Positions 28,736 through 36,843 of a stretch of DNA of 64,000 nucleotides are shown piece after piece. Under the pieces are notes generated by a model, which saw only the letters and a list, made by a program, of their open reading frames with translations, did not search any database and was not told the DNA's origin. Position numbers and translations under genes: made by a program. Source of the stretch: G963708235 sp963708235 (GTDB lineage Bacteria; Actinomycetota; Acidimicrobiia; Spongiisociales; UBA5794); contig OY970200.1 of the NCBI GenBank assembly GCA_963708235.1, positions 2,356,001 to 2,420,000 of the forward strand, given 5' to 3'. Positions within the stretch are counted from its first letter, which is position 1, and the number at the start of each line of letters is the position of its first letter.

Positions 28736-29902
28736 CCCCGGGACCCCCTGATCGGAGCCCTGGCGGCGGATTCGGCGCACGATCGACGAGGTGTGCCACA
28801 GCGAGTAGGCGGCATGTCGGGGCGACGCCAGAGCCGATGCCGGTTGCACCACGATGTGACGGAGACCGGCGTCGACCATGTCGCCCAGTTTCGCCTCGAC
28901 GGTGGCCGGTGTCCCCCAGATCAACGACTCGGCGGCGATGTCGATGGGGACGGCCGCCAGCGCCGCCTCGATCTCGTCGGGTGGGTAGCGCTGCGGGATG
29001 AACTCGACGATCCCCCGGTACTCGGCGCCGAGGGGATGTTCGACCCCGTAGCGACGCCACATCTCGGCAGGGGCGAGCAGCGCTGCAAACCGGATGGCAC
29101 GCCGGTCCAGCAGTTCCCGCGCTTCGTTCTCGGTGCGACCGAGCACGACGAGACCACTCCACGCCGAGACGATGGTGCCGGGATCCCTTCCGGCGGCGAG
29201 GGCGTGACCCCGGATCGTGGACAACGCATCGGCGTACTCCTGGGGGGTGTACGGGAGGGTGGGAAACCACCCGTCGCCGTATTCACCGGCGAGCCGCAAC
29301 ATCCGGGGACCGTGGGCGGCGATCCAGACCTGCGGGGTGCGGTCCGGGGGCGGCGCCAGGTCCATCATCGCCTGGCGCATCGAGAAGAACTCACCCTCGA
29401 AGTCGAAGGGACCACGGGAGGCGAAGCAGCGGCGGATGATCTGAAGTGCCTCCTCGAGCCGGCCCACGGGGCGGGAGAAGTCGAACCCGTAGGGCTCGGT
29501 GTTCTCGGCCTCGCCGGCACCGATACCGAGGATCGGGGGACGTTTAGCCAGATGGGCCAGGGTCATCGCCCATTGCGCCAGCAGCACCGGGTGGCGACGC
29601 ACCGGCTCGGTGACCCCGACCGCAAGCTGCATGGTGCCCGCCTTGGAGGCGAGGTGGCCGAGGACCGCCTGGTAGTCCAGGTATGCGTGCGGGGTTCCCT
29701 CGGGGTCCGCCATGAAGCTCAACCGGCGGTCCCAGATCGATTGCGGGAACCAGCCCTGGAGATGGTCGACGGTCCACGCCACGTCATAGCGGAACGCCCG
29801 GGCCAGACCGGTCATCAACCTGATCCGCTTCACCGGGGGCTGCGTCCCCACCGACAACCCGATGGTGACCCGGTCGGAGGTGACCTGTGAGGGGGCGGAC
29901 AT
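28733..29902 (-). CDS. LLM-class F420-dependent oxidoreductase
   Basis: This 389-residue luciferase-like TIM-barrel protein has the motifs WTVDHLQGW, MQLAVGVTEPVRRHP, ILGIGAGEAENTEPYG and VWIAAHGPRMLRLAGEYGDGW, typical of F420-dependent oxidoreductases. A distinctive feature is the SIWDRRLSF region near residue 60. ATG 29902 follows TACGCT by 6 nt. With the truncated family member at the window start, it suggests the organism makes F420. Confidence 0.88.
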   Translation of the reverse strand: MSAPSQVTSDRVTIGLSVGTQPPVKRIRLMTGLARAFRYDVAWTVDHLQGWFPQSIWDRRLSFMADPEGTPHAYLDYQAVLGHLASKAGTMQLAVGVTEPVRRHPVLLAQWAMTLAHLAKRPPILGIGAGEAENTEPYGFDFSRPVGRLEEALQIIRRCFASRGPFDFEGEFFSMRQAMMDLAPPPDRTPQVWIAAHGPRMLRLAGEYGDGWFPTLPYTPQEYADALSTIRGHALAAGRDPGTIVSAWSGLVVLGRTENEARELLDRRAIRFAALLAPAEMWRRYGVEHPLGAEYRGIVEFIPQRYPPDEIEAALAAVPIDIAAESLIWGTPATVEAKLGDMVDAGLRHIVVQPASALASPRHAAYSLWHTSSIVRRIRRQGSDQGVPG

Positions 29903-29908
29903 CCCACC

Positions 29909-29914
29909 AGCGTA
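29909..29914 (-). promoter_or_regulatory. Leaderless -10 TACGCT
   Basis: TACGCT on the minus strand ends 6 nt before the ATG at 29902. Confidence 0.5.
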
Positions 29915-29999
29915 GAGGGCGGTCCCGCAACAGCCACACCGACATGTCCATACTGACCGCTCAGGTCGAAGACACACTCGAGCGGCGGAAGGGGACCAC

Positions 30000-31067
30000 G
30001 TGGGCAGCATCATCCTGGGGACCGGGATCGCGATCCCGTCACATGTGGTCACCAACGATGACCTGTCCAAGGTGATGGACACCACCGACGGGTGGATCAC
30101 GTCCCGCACCGGGGTGAAGGAACGTCGCTTCGTCGAGCCGGGAGTCGGCACCTCCGATCTGGGCGCCGAGGCGGGGACTGCGGCGCTGAGCGATGCCGGA
30201 CTGGGGGTGGACGACATCGATGCGGTGGTCACCGCCACGATGACCCCGGACCACATCGCCCCCGGGATCTCCGGGCTGGTCCAGGACAAGATGGGACTCC
30301 CGTCCCTGCCCGTCTACGACGTCCGGCAGCAGTGCTCCGGGTTTCTGTATGCGATGGACGTCGCCGATGCGTTGATCGGCTCGGGTCGGGCACAGCGGGT
30401 GCTCGTGATCGGCGCCGAGGTCCACTCCGGTTACCTCCCGTGGGAGGGGGTGTGGCCGTTCCTGCGGGGCGAGACCACGGAACTCCCCAGTGAAGAGGCC
30501 CGGGAGCGGGCCACCAGGTTCCGGGACTGGAGCGTGTTGTTCGGTGACGGTGCCGGGGCCATGGTGCTGTCGGCGAACGACGACGACACCGCCTCCGGGT
30601 TCGGGAAGTTCCACCTCCACACCGACGGCTCGGCATTCGAGCTGATCATGGTGCCGGGGGTCGGGTTCGGACATCGACCCTACGTCGACCACGCCCAACT
30701 CGAAGCCGATCTCCATCTCCCCACCATGATGGGGCGTTCCCTGTTCCGCAAAGCGGTCACCTCGATGCCGGAGTCGGTGCGAGAGGCGGCCGCCTCTTCC
30801 GGGATCGATGTGGCGGACATCTCGCTGGTGATCGCCCACCAGGCCAACGAGCGGATCGTCGACGCCGTCGCCGCCGAACTGGGCGCCGGACCCGGAGTCG
30901 CCCCCTGCAACATCGCCTCTTACGGCAACACCACCGCCGCCACCCTCCCCCTCCTGTTCCACGACATGCGACTCGCCGGTCGGGTCACCCCCGGATCCTG
31001 GGTGTGCTTCACCGCCTTCGGCGCCGGAGCCCACTGGGGCGCCGTCCTCTACCGGGTCCCGGGTTAG
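30000..31067 (+). CDS. Beta-ketoacyl-ACP synthase III-like protein
   Basis: This 355-residue thiolase-fold condensing enzyme keeps the catalytic triad of FabH: C112 in QQCSGF, H280 in AHQANERI and N310 in YGNTTAA. It is longer than typical FabH (about 320) because of an insertion around WPFLRGETTELPSEEA. It could start fatty-acid synthesis or act on another acyl-CoA. No ACP or other fab genes are adjacent. GTG 30000 has GGAAGGGG upstream. Confidence 0.85.
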   Translation: MGSIILGTGIAIPSHVVTNDDLSKVMDTTDGWITSRTGVKERRFVEPGVGTSDLGAEAGTAALSDAGLGVDDIDAVVTATMTPDHIAPGISGLVQDKMGLPSLPVYDVRQQCSGFLYAMDVADALIGSGRAQRVLVIGAEVHSGYLPWEGVWPFLRGETTELPSEEARERATRFRDWSVLFGDGAGAMVLSANDDDTASGFGKFHLHTDGSAFELIMVPGVGFGHRPYVDHAQLEADLHLPTMMGRSLFRKAVTSMPESVREAAASSGIDVADISLVIAHQANERIVDAVAAELGAGPGVAPCNIASYGNTTAATLPLLFHDMRLAGRVTPGSWVCFTAFGAGAHWGAVLYRVPG

Positions 31068-31085
31068 CGCCCCGTCCCGGATCGG

Positions 31086-32561
31086 TTACACCCGCCAGAA
31101 GACCTTTGTGGCATCGAAAGACTTCGCCGGCATCTGCTTCTTGCCGTCGTGCCGGGCGATGAGGGCGATGAGCGCCTCCCGCTTCTTGGTGCCGGGAAAG
31201 GTGTTCGGGGCGTTCAGGGGGTGGAACGCCGGCTTGGCGATGTTGAACGCCACGATGCGTCGCGCCACCGCCTGCCCCATCCCGATCGCCGTCAGCTCGC
31301 TCGCATCGGTGCATTTCAGGATGCTCGGTTTCGGGACCAACGGCTTGATCCCACCCCAGTCCCACGGCAGCCGGTACCCGTCGATCGCCTGGACATCCGG
31401 GTCGGCGGATTTCTGCAGGGTGAAGGTCTGGGTGATCGGGTCGAACACGTGCTCCTTGGCCTTGAAGCGGATCTGGTTGAACCGGTAGAGGTCGGGATTC
31501 TGGGAGATGGCGAGATCTGACGCCGTGGCCGGATTGTTGCGGTAGTCGACGATGGCTTCGAACCGCAGGACCAGCCCCTTCTCGAAGATGGCGCGTTTCA
31601 ACGGCGTCTCGACATCCTTCTCGTGGCGGATGTTGCTCTTCGGCGTCCCCGGGGTGAGGTTCCACGGCTCTCCCGGTCCGAAGACGTTGTCGTTGAGCAG
31701 ATGCATCTGTTTGAAGTTCTTGCTCTTCCCGCCCGACTGGATGGCCTGGTTCTTGATCGCCTTCATCAGCGTCCCTGCCTTCCCCGGTGCCGAGCCGTAG
31801 GTATCGCTGCGGACCGACAGCGGGTCGGCGATCACGTGGCTGCCGACGATCTTCGGCCCGGTCCGCCCGTGGTCGGCGGAGGCGCTCAGGTCGGTCTTGT
31901 CCAGGTTGATCTTGTTGGCGGTGAGATGTTTGAGCAGGTGGCCGACCTGCCGCATGGTGAGCCGGAGGGCATCGGCGTTGCCATGGGTGCGACCTTTGGC
32001 GTAGGCGGTGAGCTGGGTGTGCGCCGTGTTGGCGAGGACCCGCAACTGCGCCGCCGCCGCTCCCAGCGGCACTCCCAGCCAGTGGCCCTGAACCATGATG
32101 AGTTTGAGCGGGGTCGGGTTGCTCGCCACCATCAGATCGTCGTTGACCACCGACGGGTAGACCTCGTGATCCTTGCCGTCGACGTCGCTGTCGAACGAGA
32201 TGCTGAGTTGTTGGAACAGCTGGATCAACTCGGCGACGCCATCGTCTTCCTGCTCCTGCGGTTCCTGCCCAACCTCGGTGACGAGGTCGCCCAGCGGTTC
32301 CCAATTGCCGTCGTCGTCGAGCCGCTGCCGCTTCCGCTGGCGTCCCGGATCGGCGTCGTCGTTGCTGCGGAGATGTTTACCCAGACGTTGCAGCTCCGGA
32401 CCGGCGCTTCCCGTTCCGTGACCACCGATATGTGCCGCCGCAGTCCGGTTCCCGGCTGCCCCCAACGCGATTCCTGCGATGCGTCCTGGCGTCACCGGGC
32501 GGTGACCTGCGGTGTCGTGAACCCCTGACCGGGTCGGTACCGAGCGTGTCCGCAGTCGCAT
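31086..32561 (-). CDS. Hypothetical protein with nuclease-like HLLND...GPGEPWNL motif
   Basis: This 491-residue protein has no signal peptide or membrane segment. It is richer in Lys and Asn than its neighbours, and its DNA looks less GC-rich. The N-terminal 110 residues are basic or acidic and low in complexity. The block from about residue 280 reads MHLLNDNVFGPGEPWNLTP, then SNIRHEKDVETPLKRAI. This resembles the His...Asn...Glu layout of DNA/RNA non-specific (His-Me finger) endonuclease domains in polymorphic-toxin or DUF4157-type proteins. I am not certain; it could be an inactive relative. No immunity gene is apparent. It lies convergent to fabH and divergent from fliC. Confidence 0.45.
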   Translation of the reverse strand: MRLRTRSVPTRSGVHDTAGHRPVTPGRIAGIALGAAGNRTAAAHIGGHGTGSAGPELQRLGKHLRSNDDADPGRQRKRQRLDDDGNWEPLGDLVTEVGQEPQEQEDDGVAELIQLFQQLSISFDSDVDGKDHEVYPSVVNDDLMVASNPTPLKLIMVQGHWLGVPLGAAAAQLRVLANTAHTQLTAYAKGRTHGNADALRLTMRQVGHLLKHLTANKINLDKTDLSASADHGRTGPKIVGSHVIADPLSVRSDTYGSAPGKAGTLMKAIKNQAIQSGGKSKNFKQMHLLNDNVFGPGEPWNLTPGTPKSNIRHEKDVETPLKRAIFEKGLVLRFEAIVDYRNNPATASDLAISQNPDLYRFNQIRFKAKEHVFDPITQTFTLQKSADPDVQAIDGYRLPWDWGGIKPLVPKPSILKCTDASELTAIGMGQAVARRIVAFNIAKPAFHPLNAPNTFPGTKKREALIALIARHDGKKQMPAKSFDATKVFWRV

Positions 32562-32721
32562 CGTTCAACCTTTCGAGCAGACCGGTCGGCCGATCAGCGG
32601 CTGGGACTCTCGTCGCCGAACACTCTCGGTCCCGAGCTTCACAGTACTCCGATACAAAGGCGCCCGGGGCCGGTACTACGCAGGTCGAACGACGCAATCC
32701 GCAGTGAGATCGCCCCGACGC

Positions 32722-32748
32722 TTATCCGCCGGATGCCACGGCCGACAG
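32722..32748 (+). promoter_or_regulatory. Sigma-28-type promoter of fliC
   Basis: TTAT (32722-32725), a 15-bp spacer and GCCGACAG (32741-32748) match the SigD/FliA consensus TAAA-N15-GCCGATAT in kind and spacing. The same architecture recurs six more times in the flagellar island. Confidence 0.75.
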
Positions 32749-32756
32749 GGCGGGCA

Positions 32757-32774
32757 GTCGACATGGAGGTCGAC
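32757..32774 (+). promoter_or_regulatory. CsrA-type hairpin in the fliC leader
   Basis: GTCGAC (32757-32762) and GTCGAC (32769-32774) pair around the six-base loop ATGGAG. The sequence ACATGGAGGT (32761-32770) matches the CsrA/RsmE consensus ACANGGANGU at every defined position. It lies about 20 nt after the sigma-28-type -10. Confidence 0.65.
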
Positions 32775-32818
32775 GGCAAGGGCCGGTCGGGCGAGGACCC
32801 GAGGCCGACGCACAAACC

Positions 32819-32828
32819 ACAAGGAGGT
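32819..32828 (+). promoter_or_regulatory. CsrA-type site overlapping the fliC Shine-Dalgarno
   Basis: ACAAGGAGGT matches ACANGGANGU completely and contains the ribosome-binding AAGGAGG, which sits 8 nt before the fliC GTG. Bound CsrA would block initiation, as at the Bacillus subtilis hag leader. Confidence 0.6.
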
Positions 32829-32835
32829 TCCCCCG

Positions 32836-33651
32836 GTGCGTATCAACCAGAACATTGCGGCGTTCAACTCGTTCCGCAATCTGTCCGCAACCAACAACCA
32901 TCTCGGCAAGTCGCTCGAGAAGCTGTCGTCAGGTTTCCGGATCAACCGTGCCGCCGACGACGCCGCCGGTCTCGCCAAGTCGGAAAGCCTGCGGGCCGAG
33001 ATCCGCGGCAGCCGGCAGGCAATCCGCAACGCCCAGGACGGTGTCAGCTTCGTGCAGACGGCGGAAGGCGCCCTCAACGAGGTCCACTCCATCCTGCAGC
33101 GGATGAGGGAGCTGGCGGTCGACTCGGCCAACACGGCCACCACCGACGGTACCGCCCAGCAGGCGGAGATCGACGAGTTGCTCGCCGAGCTCGACGCCAT
33201 CGGCAGCCGCAGCACCTTCCAGGGAACCCAGATCTTCCAGGACTACTCGGGTACGGCGCTGACGTTCCATGTCGGCGCCAACTCCGGGGACACCCTCGAG
33301 TTCGATCAGGACCTGACCTTGGAAGCTGCCTCGGTGGGCGGGGTGGATGTGAGCGGGGTCGATGTCAGCGCCGACGCCGACGACGCCATCTCGGTCATCG
33401 ACGACGCCATCACCGGACTGTCGACGATGCGTGGCCAGCTCGGCGCCACCCAGAACCGCCTCGAGCATGTGATCGCCAACCTGAGCGTCGCCGTCGAGAA
33501 TCTCTCGGCGTCGGAGAGCCGGGTGCGCGATACCGACATGGCCGAGGAGATGGTGGCCTTCACCCGCCACCAGATCATGGTCCAGGCGGGTACCGCCATG
33601 CTGGCGCAGGCCAACACGGTGCCCCAGAGTGTCCTCCGGCTGCTCCAGTAG
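32836..33651 (+). CDS. fliC: Flagellin
   Basis: This 271-residue flagellin begins MRINQNIAAFNSFRNLSATN, has the D1 motif LEKLSSGFRINRAADDAAGL, and ends with the D0 helix TRHQIMVQAGTAMLAQANTV and terminal LRLLQ. The central variable domain is minimal (about 90 residues). It is exported by the flagellar type III system and polymerises under the FliD cap. It has its own sigma-28-type promoter, an 80-nt leader with two CsrA-type sites, and a strong terminator, so it is probably monocistronic. Confidence 0.95.
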   Translation: MRINQNIAAFNSFRNLSATNNHLGKSLEKLSSGFRINRAADDAAGLAKSESLRAEIRGSRQAIRNAQDGVSFVQTAEGALNEVHSILQRMRELAVDSANTATTDGTAQQAEIDELLAELDAIGSRSTFQGTQIFQDYSGTALTFHVGANSGDTLEFDQDLTLEAASVGGVDVSGVDVSADADDAISVIDDAITGLSTMRGQLGATQNRLEHVIANLSVAVENLSASESRVRDTDMAEEMVAFTRHQIMVQAGTAMLAQANTVPQSVLRLLQ

Positions 33652-33665
33652 CAGAGAGGCAAGAC

Positions 33666-33706
33666 GGGAGGGTGGGAGACACCGACCGGTCGTCTCCCAC
33701 CCTCCC
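33666..33706 (+). terminator. Terminator hairpin after fliC
   Basis: A perfect 15-bp stem (33666-33680 and 33692-33706) with an 11-nt loop starts 14 nt after the flagellin stop. There is no long T-tract. Confidence 0.75.
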
Positions 33707-33764
33707 ACCCATGTGACGTCGATCCGGGCACCCGGCGGCGGGGATCCCCAAGGATGCAGCACCC

Positions 33765-35132
33765 ATGACCCTCCCCCTCTTCAACATCGGTGGTCTTGCC
33801 TCCGGGCTCGACACCGCCAGCATGATCAGCAGCCTGCTCCAGGTCGAGCGCATCCCCATCGGCCAGCTCAACGCACGCACTGCCCAGTTCACCGCCAAGA
33901 ACAACGCCTGGCAGTCGATAAGCAACCGCTACGGCGCCCTTCGCACCGCCCTCGACGCCGTGAGCAGCCTCGACAAGCTGGCCAAGATGGCCACCACCGC
34001 CATCAGCACCAACCCCGGGGCGGTCAGCGCCACGTCCACCGCCACGGCGACCCCCGGCAGCGTCACCTTCACCGTCGACCGGCTCGCCACCAGTCATCAG
34101 GCGGTTTCGGACACCGCCTTCGCCTCGGGCAACGACACGGTCGGAGCCGGAACCTTCGTCCTCACCGTCGCCGGATCCGATCACGAGGTCGTCACCACCG
34201 CCGACACCACCCTCAACGAGCTGGTGCAACAGATCAATGGTCTCGGCGTCGGTGTCACCGCATCCACGATCAGCGTCGACGGGACCGTCTCCAAGCTGTA
34301 TCTCGCCTCCACCGCCACCGGAGCCGCCGGGTCGTTCACCACCGGAGGGACCGTCGGGTCGCCCGCCTCCACCTCGGTGGTCCAGGCGGGCCAGGACGCC
34401 CAGTTGACGCTGGGAAGCGGACCGGGGGCCCTGTCGATCACCCGCCCCACCAACGTGCTCACCGATCTGCTGCCCGGTGTCACCATCGGGCTCAATGCGG
34501 TCACCAGCGACCCGGTGACGATATCCACCGGGCGCGACGTGACTGCGGTGGCGGCGGCGATCACCAAGGTCGTCGACGAGGTGAATGCGACCCTCACCAC
34601 GATCGGGACCCTCACCGCCTACAACGCATCGGCGAACAGCGGCGGAGTGCTCGCCGGTGACCGCACCGCCCGGCACCTCGTCATCGCCCTCCGCTCCGCC
34701 ATCTCGGCGACGGTGTCACCCGATTCCACCGACCATCCGATTGCGGCTTCGATCGGGATCTCGCTCGATCGAACCGGAAAATTCACGATCGATGCGGCAA
34801 AGCTCCGCGGCGCCCTGGAGAGCGACTTCGAGGGAGTCACCGGTCTCCTCGTCGGCGCCGACGGCGGCGGTGGGGTGCTCGGAGCCGTCAAGAACCATGC
34901 GACCGCCGCCGCCGGCGCCGGCGGCGAGATCGCCAGGGCCCGCGACATGTGGCACGCCCAGATCGATTCGGCACAGAAACGGATCGACATCCTCGAAGAC
35001 CGGGTCGAACGCCGCGAATCGCAACTGATCAGACAGTTCGCCGGTCTGGAGGTCGCCATGTCGTCGCTCACCGCACAGTCGGCGTGGCTCACCGCACAAC
35101 TCGCCGCTCTCGGAGGGAACACATCGAAATGA
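33765..35132 (+). CDS. fliD: Flagellar filament cap protein
   Basis: This 455-residue protein opens LFNIGGLASGLDTASMISSLLQVERIPIGQL, the classical FliD N-terminus. The C-terminal coiled-coil is present (SAQKRIDILEDRVERRESQL, then LEVAMSSLTAQSAWLTAQL). It caps the growing filament and folds flagellin. An AAGGATG ribosome site lies upstream. No sigma-28-type box is seen in the 58 bp after the fliC terminator, so it depends on readthrough or an unrecognised promoter. FliS overlaps its stop (ATGA). Confidence 0.92.
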   Translation: MTLPLFNIGGLASGLDTASMISSLLQVERIPIGQLNARTAQFTAKNNAWQSISNRYGALRTALDAVSSLDKLAKMATTAISTNPGAVSATSTATATPGSVTFTVDRLATSHQAVSDTAFASGNDTVGAGTFVLTVAGSDHEVVTTADTTLNELVQQINGLGVGVTASTISVDGTVSKLYLASTATGAAGSFTTGGTVGSPASTSVVQAGQDAQLTLGSGPGALSITRPTNVLTDLLPGVTIGLNAVTSDPVTISTGRDVTAVAAAITKVVDEVNATLTTIGTLTAYNASANSGGVLAGDRTARHLVIALRSAISATVSPDSTDHPIAASIGISLDRTGKFTIDAAKLRGALESDFEGVTGLLVGADGGGGVLGAVKNHATAAAGAGGEIARARDMWHAQIDSAQKRIDILEDRVERRESQLIRQFAGLEVAMSSLTAQSAWLTAQLAALGGNTSK

Positions 35133-35629
35133 TCGGAATCAGCAACGGGTACGCACACGCCGGGAACGCCTACCGCTCGCAGGCGGCCGAGACCGCTTCA
35201 CCGGCCCAACTCGTCATCATGCTCTACGACGGAGCCATCGGTGCGGTGGCCAAGGCCGAGCGGGCGCTCCGGCACCCGCACGGGGCCGGAGGGAATGCCA
35301 CCTCCCCCGCCGGCTCGCCGATGCCCCGCTCGGGCCGGTCCCACCCTGCATCGGCGAGCGAGCCCGCCGATGCAGCGCCCACGGAGATCGCACATCGTGA
35401 GCTGGGTCGCTGTCAGGACATCGTCACCGAGTTGCTGCTGGCGCTCGACTACGAGCGGGGTGGCGAGATCGCCCCGGCGCTGGCGGCGATCTACGACTTC
35501 TGCCTCGACCGGCTCGCCACCGCCAACATCACCAAGGACGCCGCTCCGCTCGTCGATGTCACCCGATCACTGACCTCGCTGCGGGACGCCTGGTCGCATG
35601 TCGCCAAGCAGGAAGCAGGTGCGGCGTGA
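35129..35629 (+). CDS. fliS: Flagellin export chaperone with an unusual insertion
   Basis: This 166-residue FliS-like protein has the motifs YRSQAAETASPAQLVIMLYDGAI and, after a gap, HRELGRCQDIVTELLLALDYERGGEIA. FliS is usually about 130 residues. Here about 35 Pro/Ala/Ser/Gly-rich residues separate helices 2 and 3. It binds the flagellin C-terminus before export. The start overlaps the fliD stop, and the stop overlaps the next gene. Confidence 0.9.
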   Translation: MIGISNGYAHAGNAYRSQAAETASPAQLVIMLYDGAIGAVAKAERALRHPHGAGGNATSPAGSPMPRSGRSHPASASEPADAAPTEIAHRELGRCQDIVTELLLALDYERGGEIAPALAAIYDFCLDRLATANITKDAAPLVDVTRSLTSLRDAWSHVAKQEAGAA

Positions 35630-35931
35630 CCTCGACGGAAGTCGCCGGTGTCGACACGCTCGATGCGGCGCTCGACGCCATCGAGACCGCCTGCGCCATC
35701 GGGGACTGGGACGAGGTGGCGGCGCTTTCGACCCGCCCGCTCCCGACCGCCGTCGGCGACGGTTCGGCGGCTTCGATCCTCGCCCTGCTCGACCGGACCC
35801 GCCAGCTCCACGATCGCCTCGCCGCAACCCACCGCCGTCTGGGCGACGAGCTTGCGGCGCTCGCCGACACCCGCCACGCCGCCGTTGCCTATCTCGCCGC
35901 CGAGGTTGCTCCGGAAGCGCCCCGGGACTGA
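35626..35931 (+). CDS. FliT-like small helical chaperone
   Basis: This 101-residue all-helical protein is the third gene of fliD-fliS-x. The FliD chaperone FliT is normally encoded there. It contains LLDRTRQLHDRLAATHRRLGDELAAL. Sequence identity to FliT is not obvious; position, size and helicity support the call. GTG overlaps the fliS stop (GTGA). Confidence 0.6.
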   Translation: MTSTEVAGVDTLDAALDAIETACAIGDWDEVAALSTRPLPTAVGDGSAASILALLDRTRQLHDRLAATHRRLGDELAALADTRHAAVAYLAAEVAPEAPRD

Positions 35932-35966
35932 TCCCGAGCTCCCGGAGAAATGTCGCAACGCCACAC

Positions 35967-35993
35967 TTAACCGCCGACTTCCCCGGCCGACAG
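35967..35993 (+). promoter_or_regulatory. Sigma-28-type promoter of the flgB operon
   Basis: TTAA (35967-35970), 15 bp, then GCCGACAG (35986-35993). This is the closest match to consensus together with the flhB promoter. Confidence 0.8.
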
Positions 35994-36010
35994 GGAGGTC
36001 ACCAACCGAG

Positions 36011-36028
36011 GGTGAGAAGGATCTCGCC
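36011..36028 (+). promoter_or_regulatory. CsrA-type hairpin in the flgB leader
   Basis: GGTGAG (36011-36016) and CTCGCC (36023-36028) pair, with one G-T wobble, around the six-base loop AAGGAT. The loop fits ANGGAN, and the closing pair is G-C instead of C-G, so the structure is conserved, not the sequence. Confidence 0.6.
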
Positions 36029-36037
36029 GACCGCATC

Positions 36038-36067
36038 AAGGAAGAGCGCACCGCGTTCTTCCTTTTT
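36038..36067 (+). terminator. Intrinsic terminator/attenuator inside the flgB leader
   Basis: A 12-bp stem (36038-36049 and 36053-36064, one G-T wobble) with loop ACC runs into TTTTT (36063-36067). It is downstream of the sigma-28-type promoter and 20 nt before the flgB start. It would stop most transcripts unless opened. Its 5' arm contains AAGGAA, itself a CsrA-type core. Confidence 0.6.
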
Positions 36068-36087
36068 CATTGCCCAAAGGAAGTGTC

Positions 36088-36441
36088 GTGCTCCCGATCA
36101 GCGATTCATCGATGCAGACCATCGAGTACGCCCTCGGTGCCCTCCAGTCCCGTTCCGAGGTGGTGGCCAACAACCTCGCCAACGCCGAAGTCCCGGGGTT
36201 TGCGGCGTCACGTCTGCCGTTCGAGGCCCAGCTCAGGAAGGCGGTCGACACCGGCTCGGTGGGGCGACTCGGCACACCGGGACCCCAGGTCGCCCCGGGT
36301 ATCCCCGCGGCCAACGGGAACTCGGTCGATGTCAGCACCGAGCTGGTCCAGATGATCGAAACCGATCTGCTCCGTCAGGCCATGGTGGAGGCGTTCAGCT
36401 TCAAGACCGGACTGCTCCGCACCGCCATCAGGGGCCAGTGA
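36088..36441 (+). CDS. flgB: Flagellar proximal rod protein
   Basis: This 117-residue protein has the rod signature LQSRSEVVANNLANAEVPGF and the C-terminal TDLLRQAMVEAFSFKTGLL. FlgB is a proximal rod subunit secreted without a cleaved signal. GTG 36088 has AAAGGAA 5 nt upstream. It leads an 11-gene run to flgD. Confidence 0.93.
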   Translation: MLPISDSSMQTIEYALGALQSRSEVVANNLANAEVPGFAASRLPFEAQLRKAVDTGSVGRLGTPGPQVAPGIPAANGNSVDVSTELVQMIETDLLRQAMVEAFSFKTGLLRTAIRGQ

Positions 36442-36444
36442 CCG

Positions 36445-36843
36445 ATGGGTGCCTTCGACACGATCGATATCGCCGCAACCGGGGTGGGCGTGTCCCAGGT
36501 GTGGATGGAGACCCTGGCGCACAACCTCTCCAACGTCAATACGGTCCGGCCCGGTGACCAGGAGCCGTTCCGTGCCCTTTACGTCCACGCCAGGGGACGC
36601 AGCGGCGGGGACGGGGTCGATGCGGTGGAGCTGCTGCGGGCCGAAGGTGACCCGGCGCTGGTCTACGACCCGGGACATCCCCTCGCCGACGCCGAGGGGT
36701 ACGTGGTGCAGCCGGTCATCGATGTCGCCGGCCAGATGGCCGACCTGATCCTGGCGCAACGTTCGTATCAGATGAACCTCAAGGTGATCCAGAGCGGGGA
36801 GGAGGCGGTACAGGCCGCACTTCAGATCGGTCGGCCCCGATGA
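36445..36843 (+). CDS. flgC: Flagellar proximal rod protein
   Basis: This 132-residue FlgC has the rod motif METLAHNLSNVNTVRP, the block VYDPGHPLADAEGYVVQP and the C-terminal heptad LILAQRSYQMNLKVIQSGEEAVQAAL. It assembles with FlgB above the MS ring. It starts 3 bp after flgB, and its stop overlaps fliE (ATGA). Confidence 0.95.
   Translation: MGAFDTIDIAATGVGVSQVWMETLAHNLSNVNTVRPGDQEPFRALYVHARGRSGGDGVDAVELLRAEGDPALVYDPGHPLADAEGYVVQPVIDVAGQMADLILAQRSYQMNLKVIQSGEEAVQAALQIGRPR

Noticed and set aside
31086..32561. The nuclease-motif protein as a flagellar gene
   Set aside because: It has its own opposite orientation, no sigma-28-type promoter, and no similarity to flagellar families.
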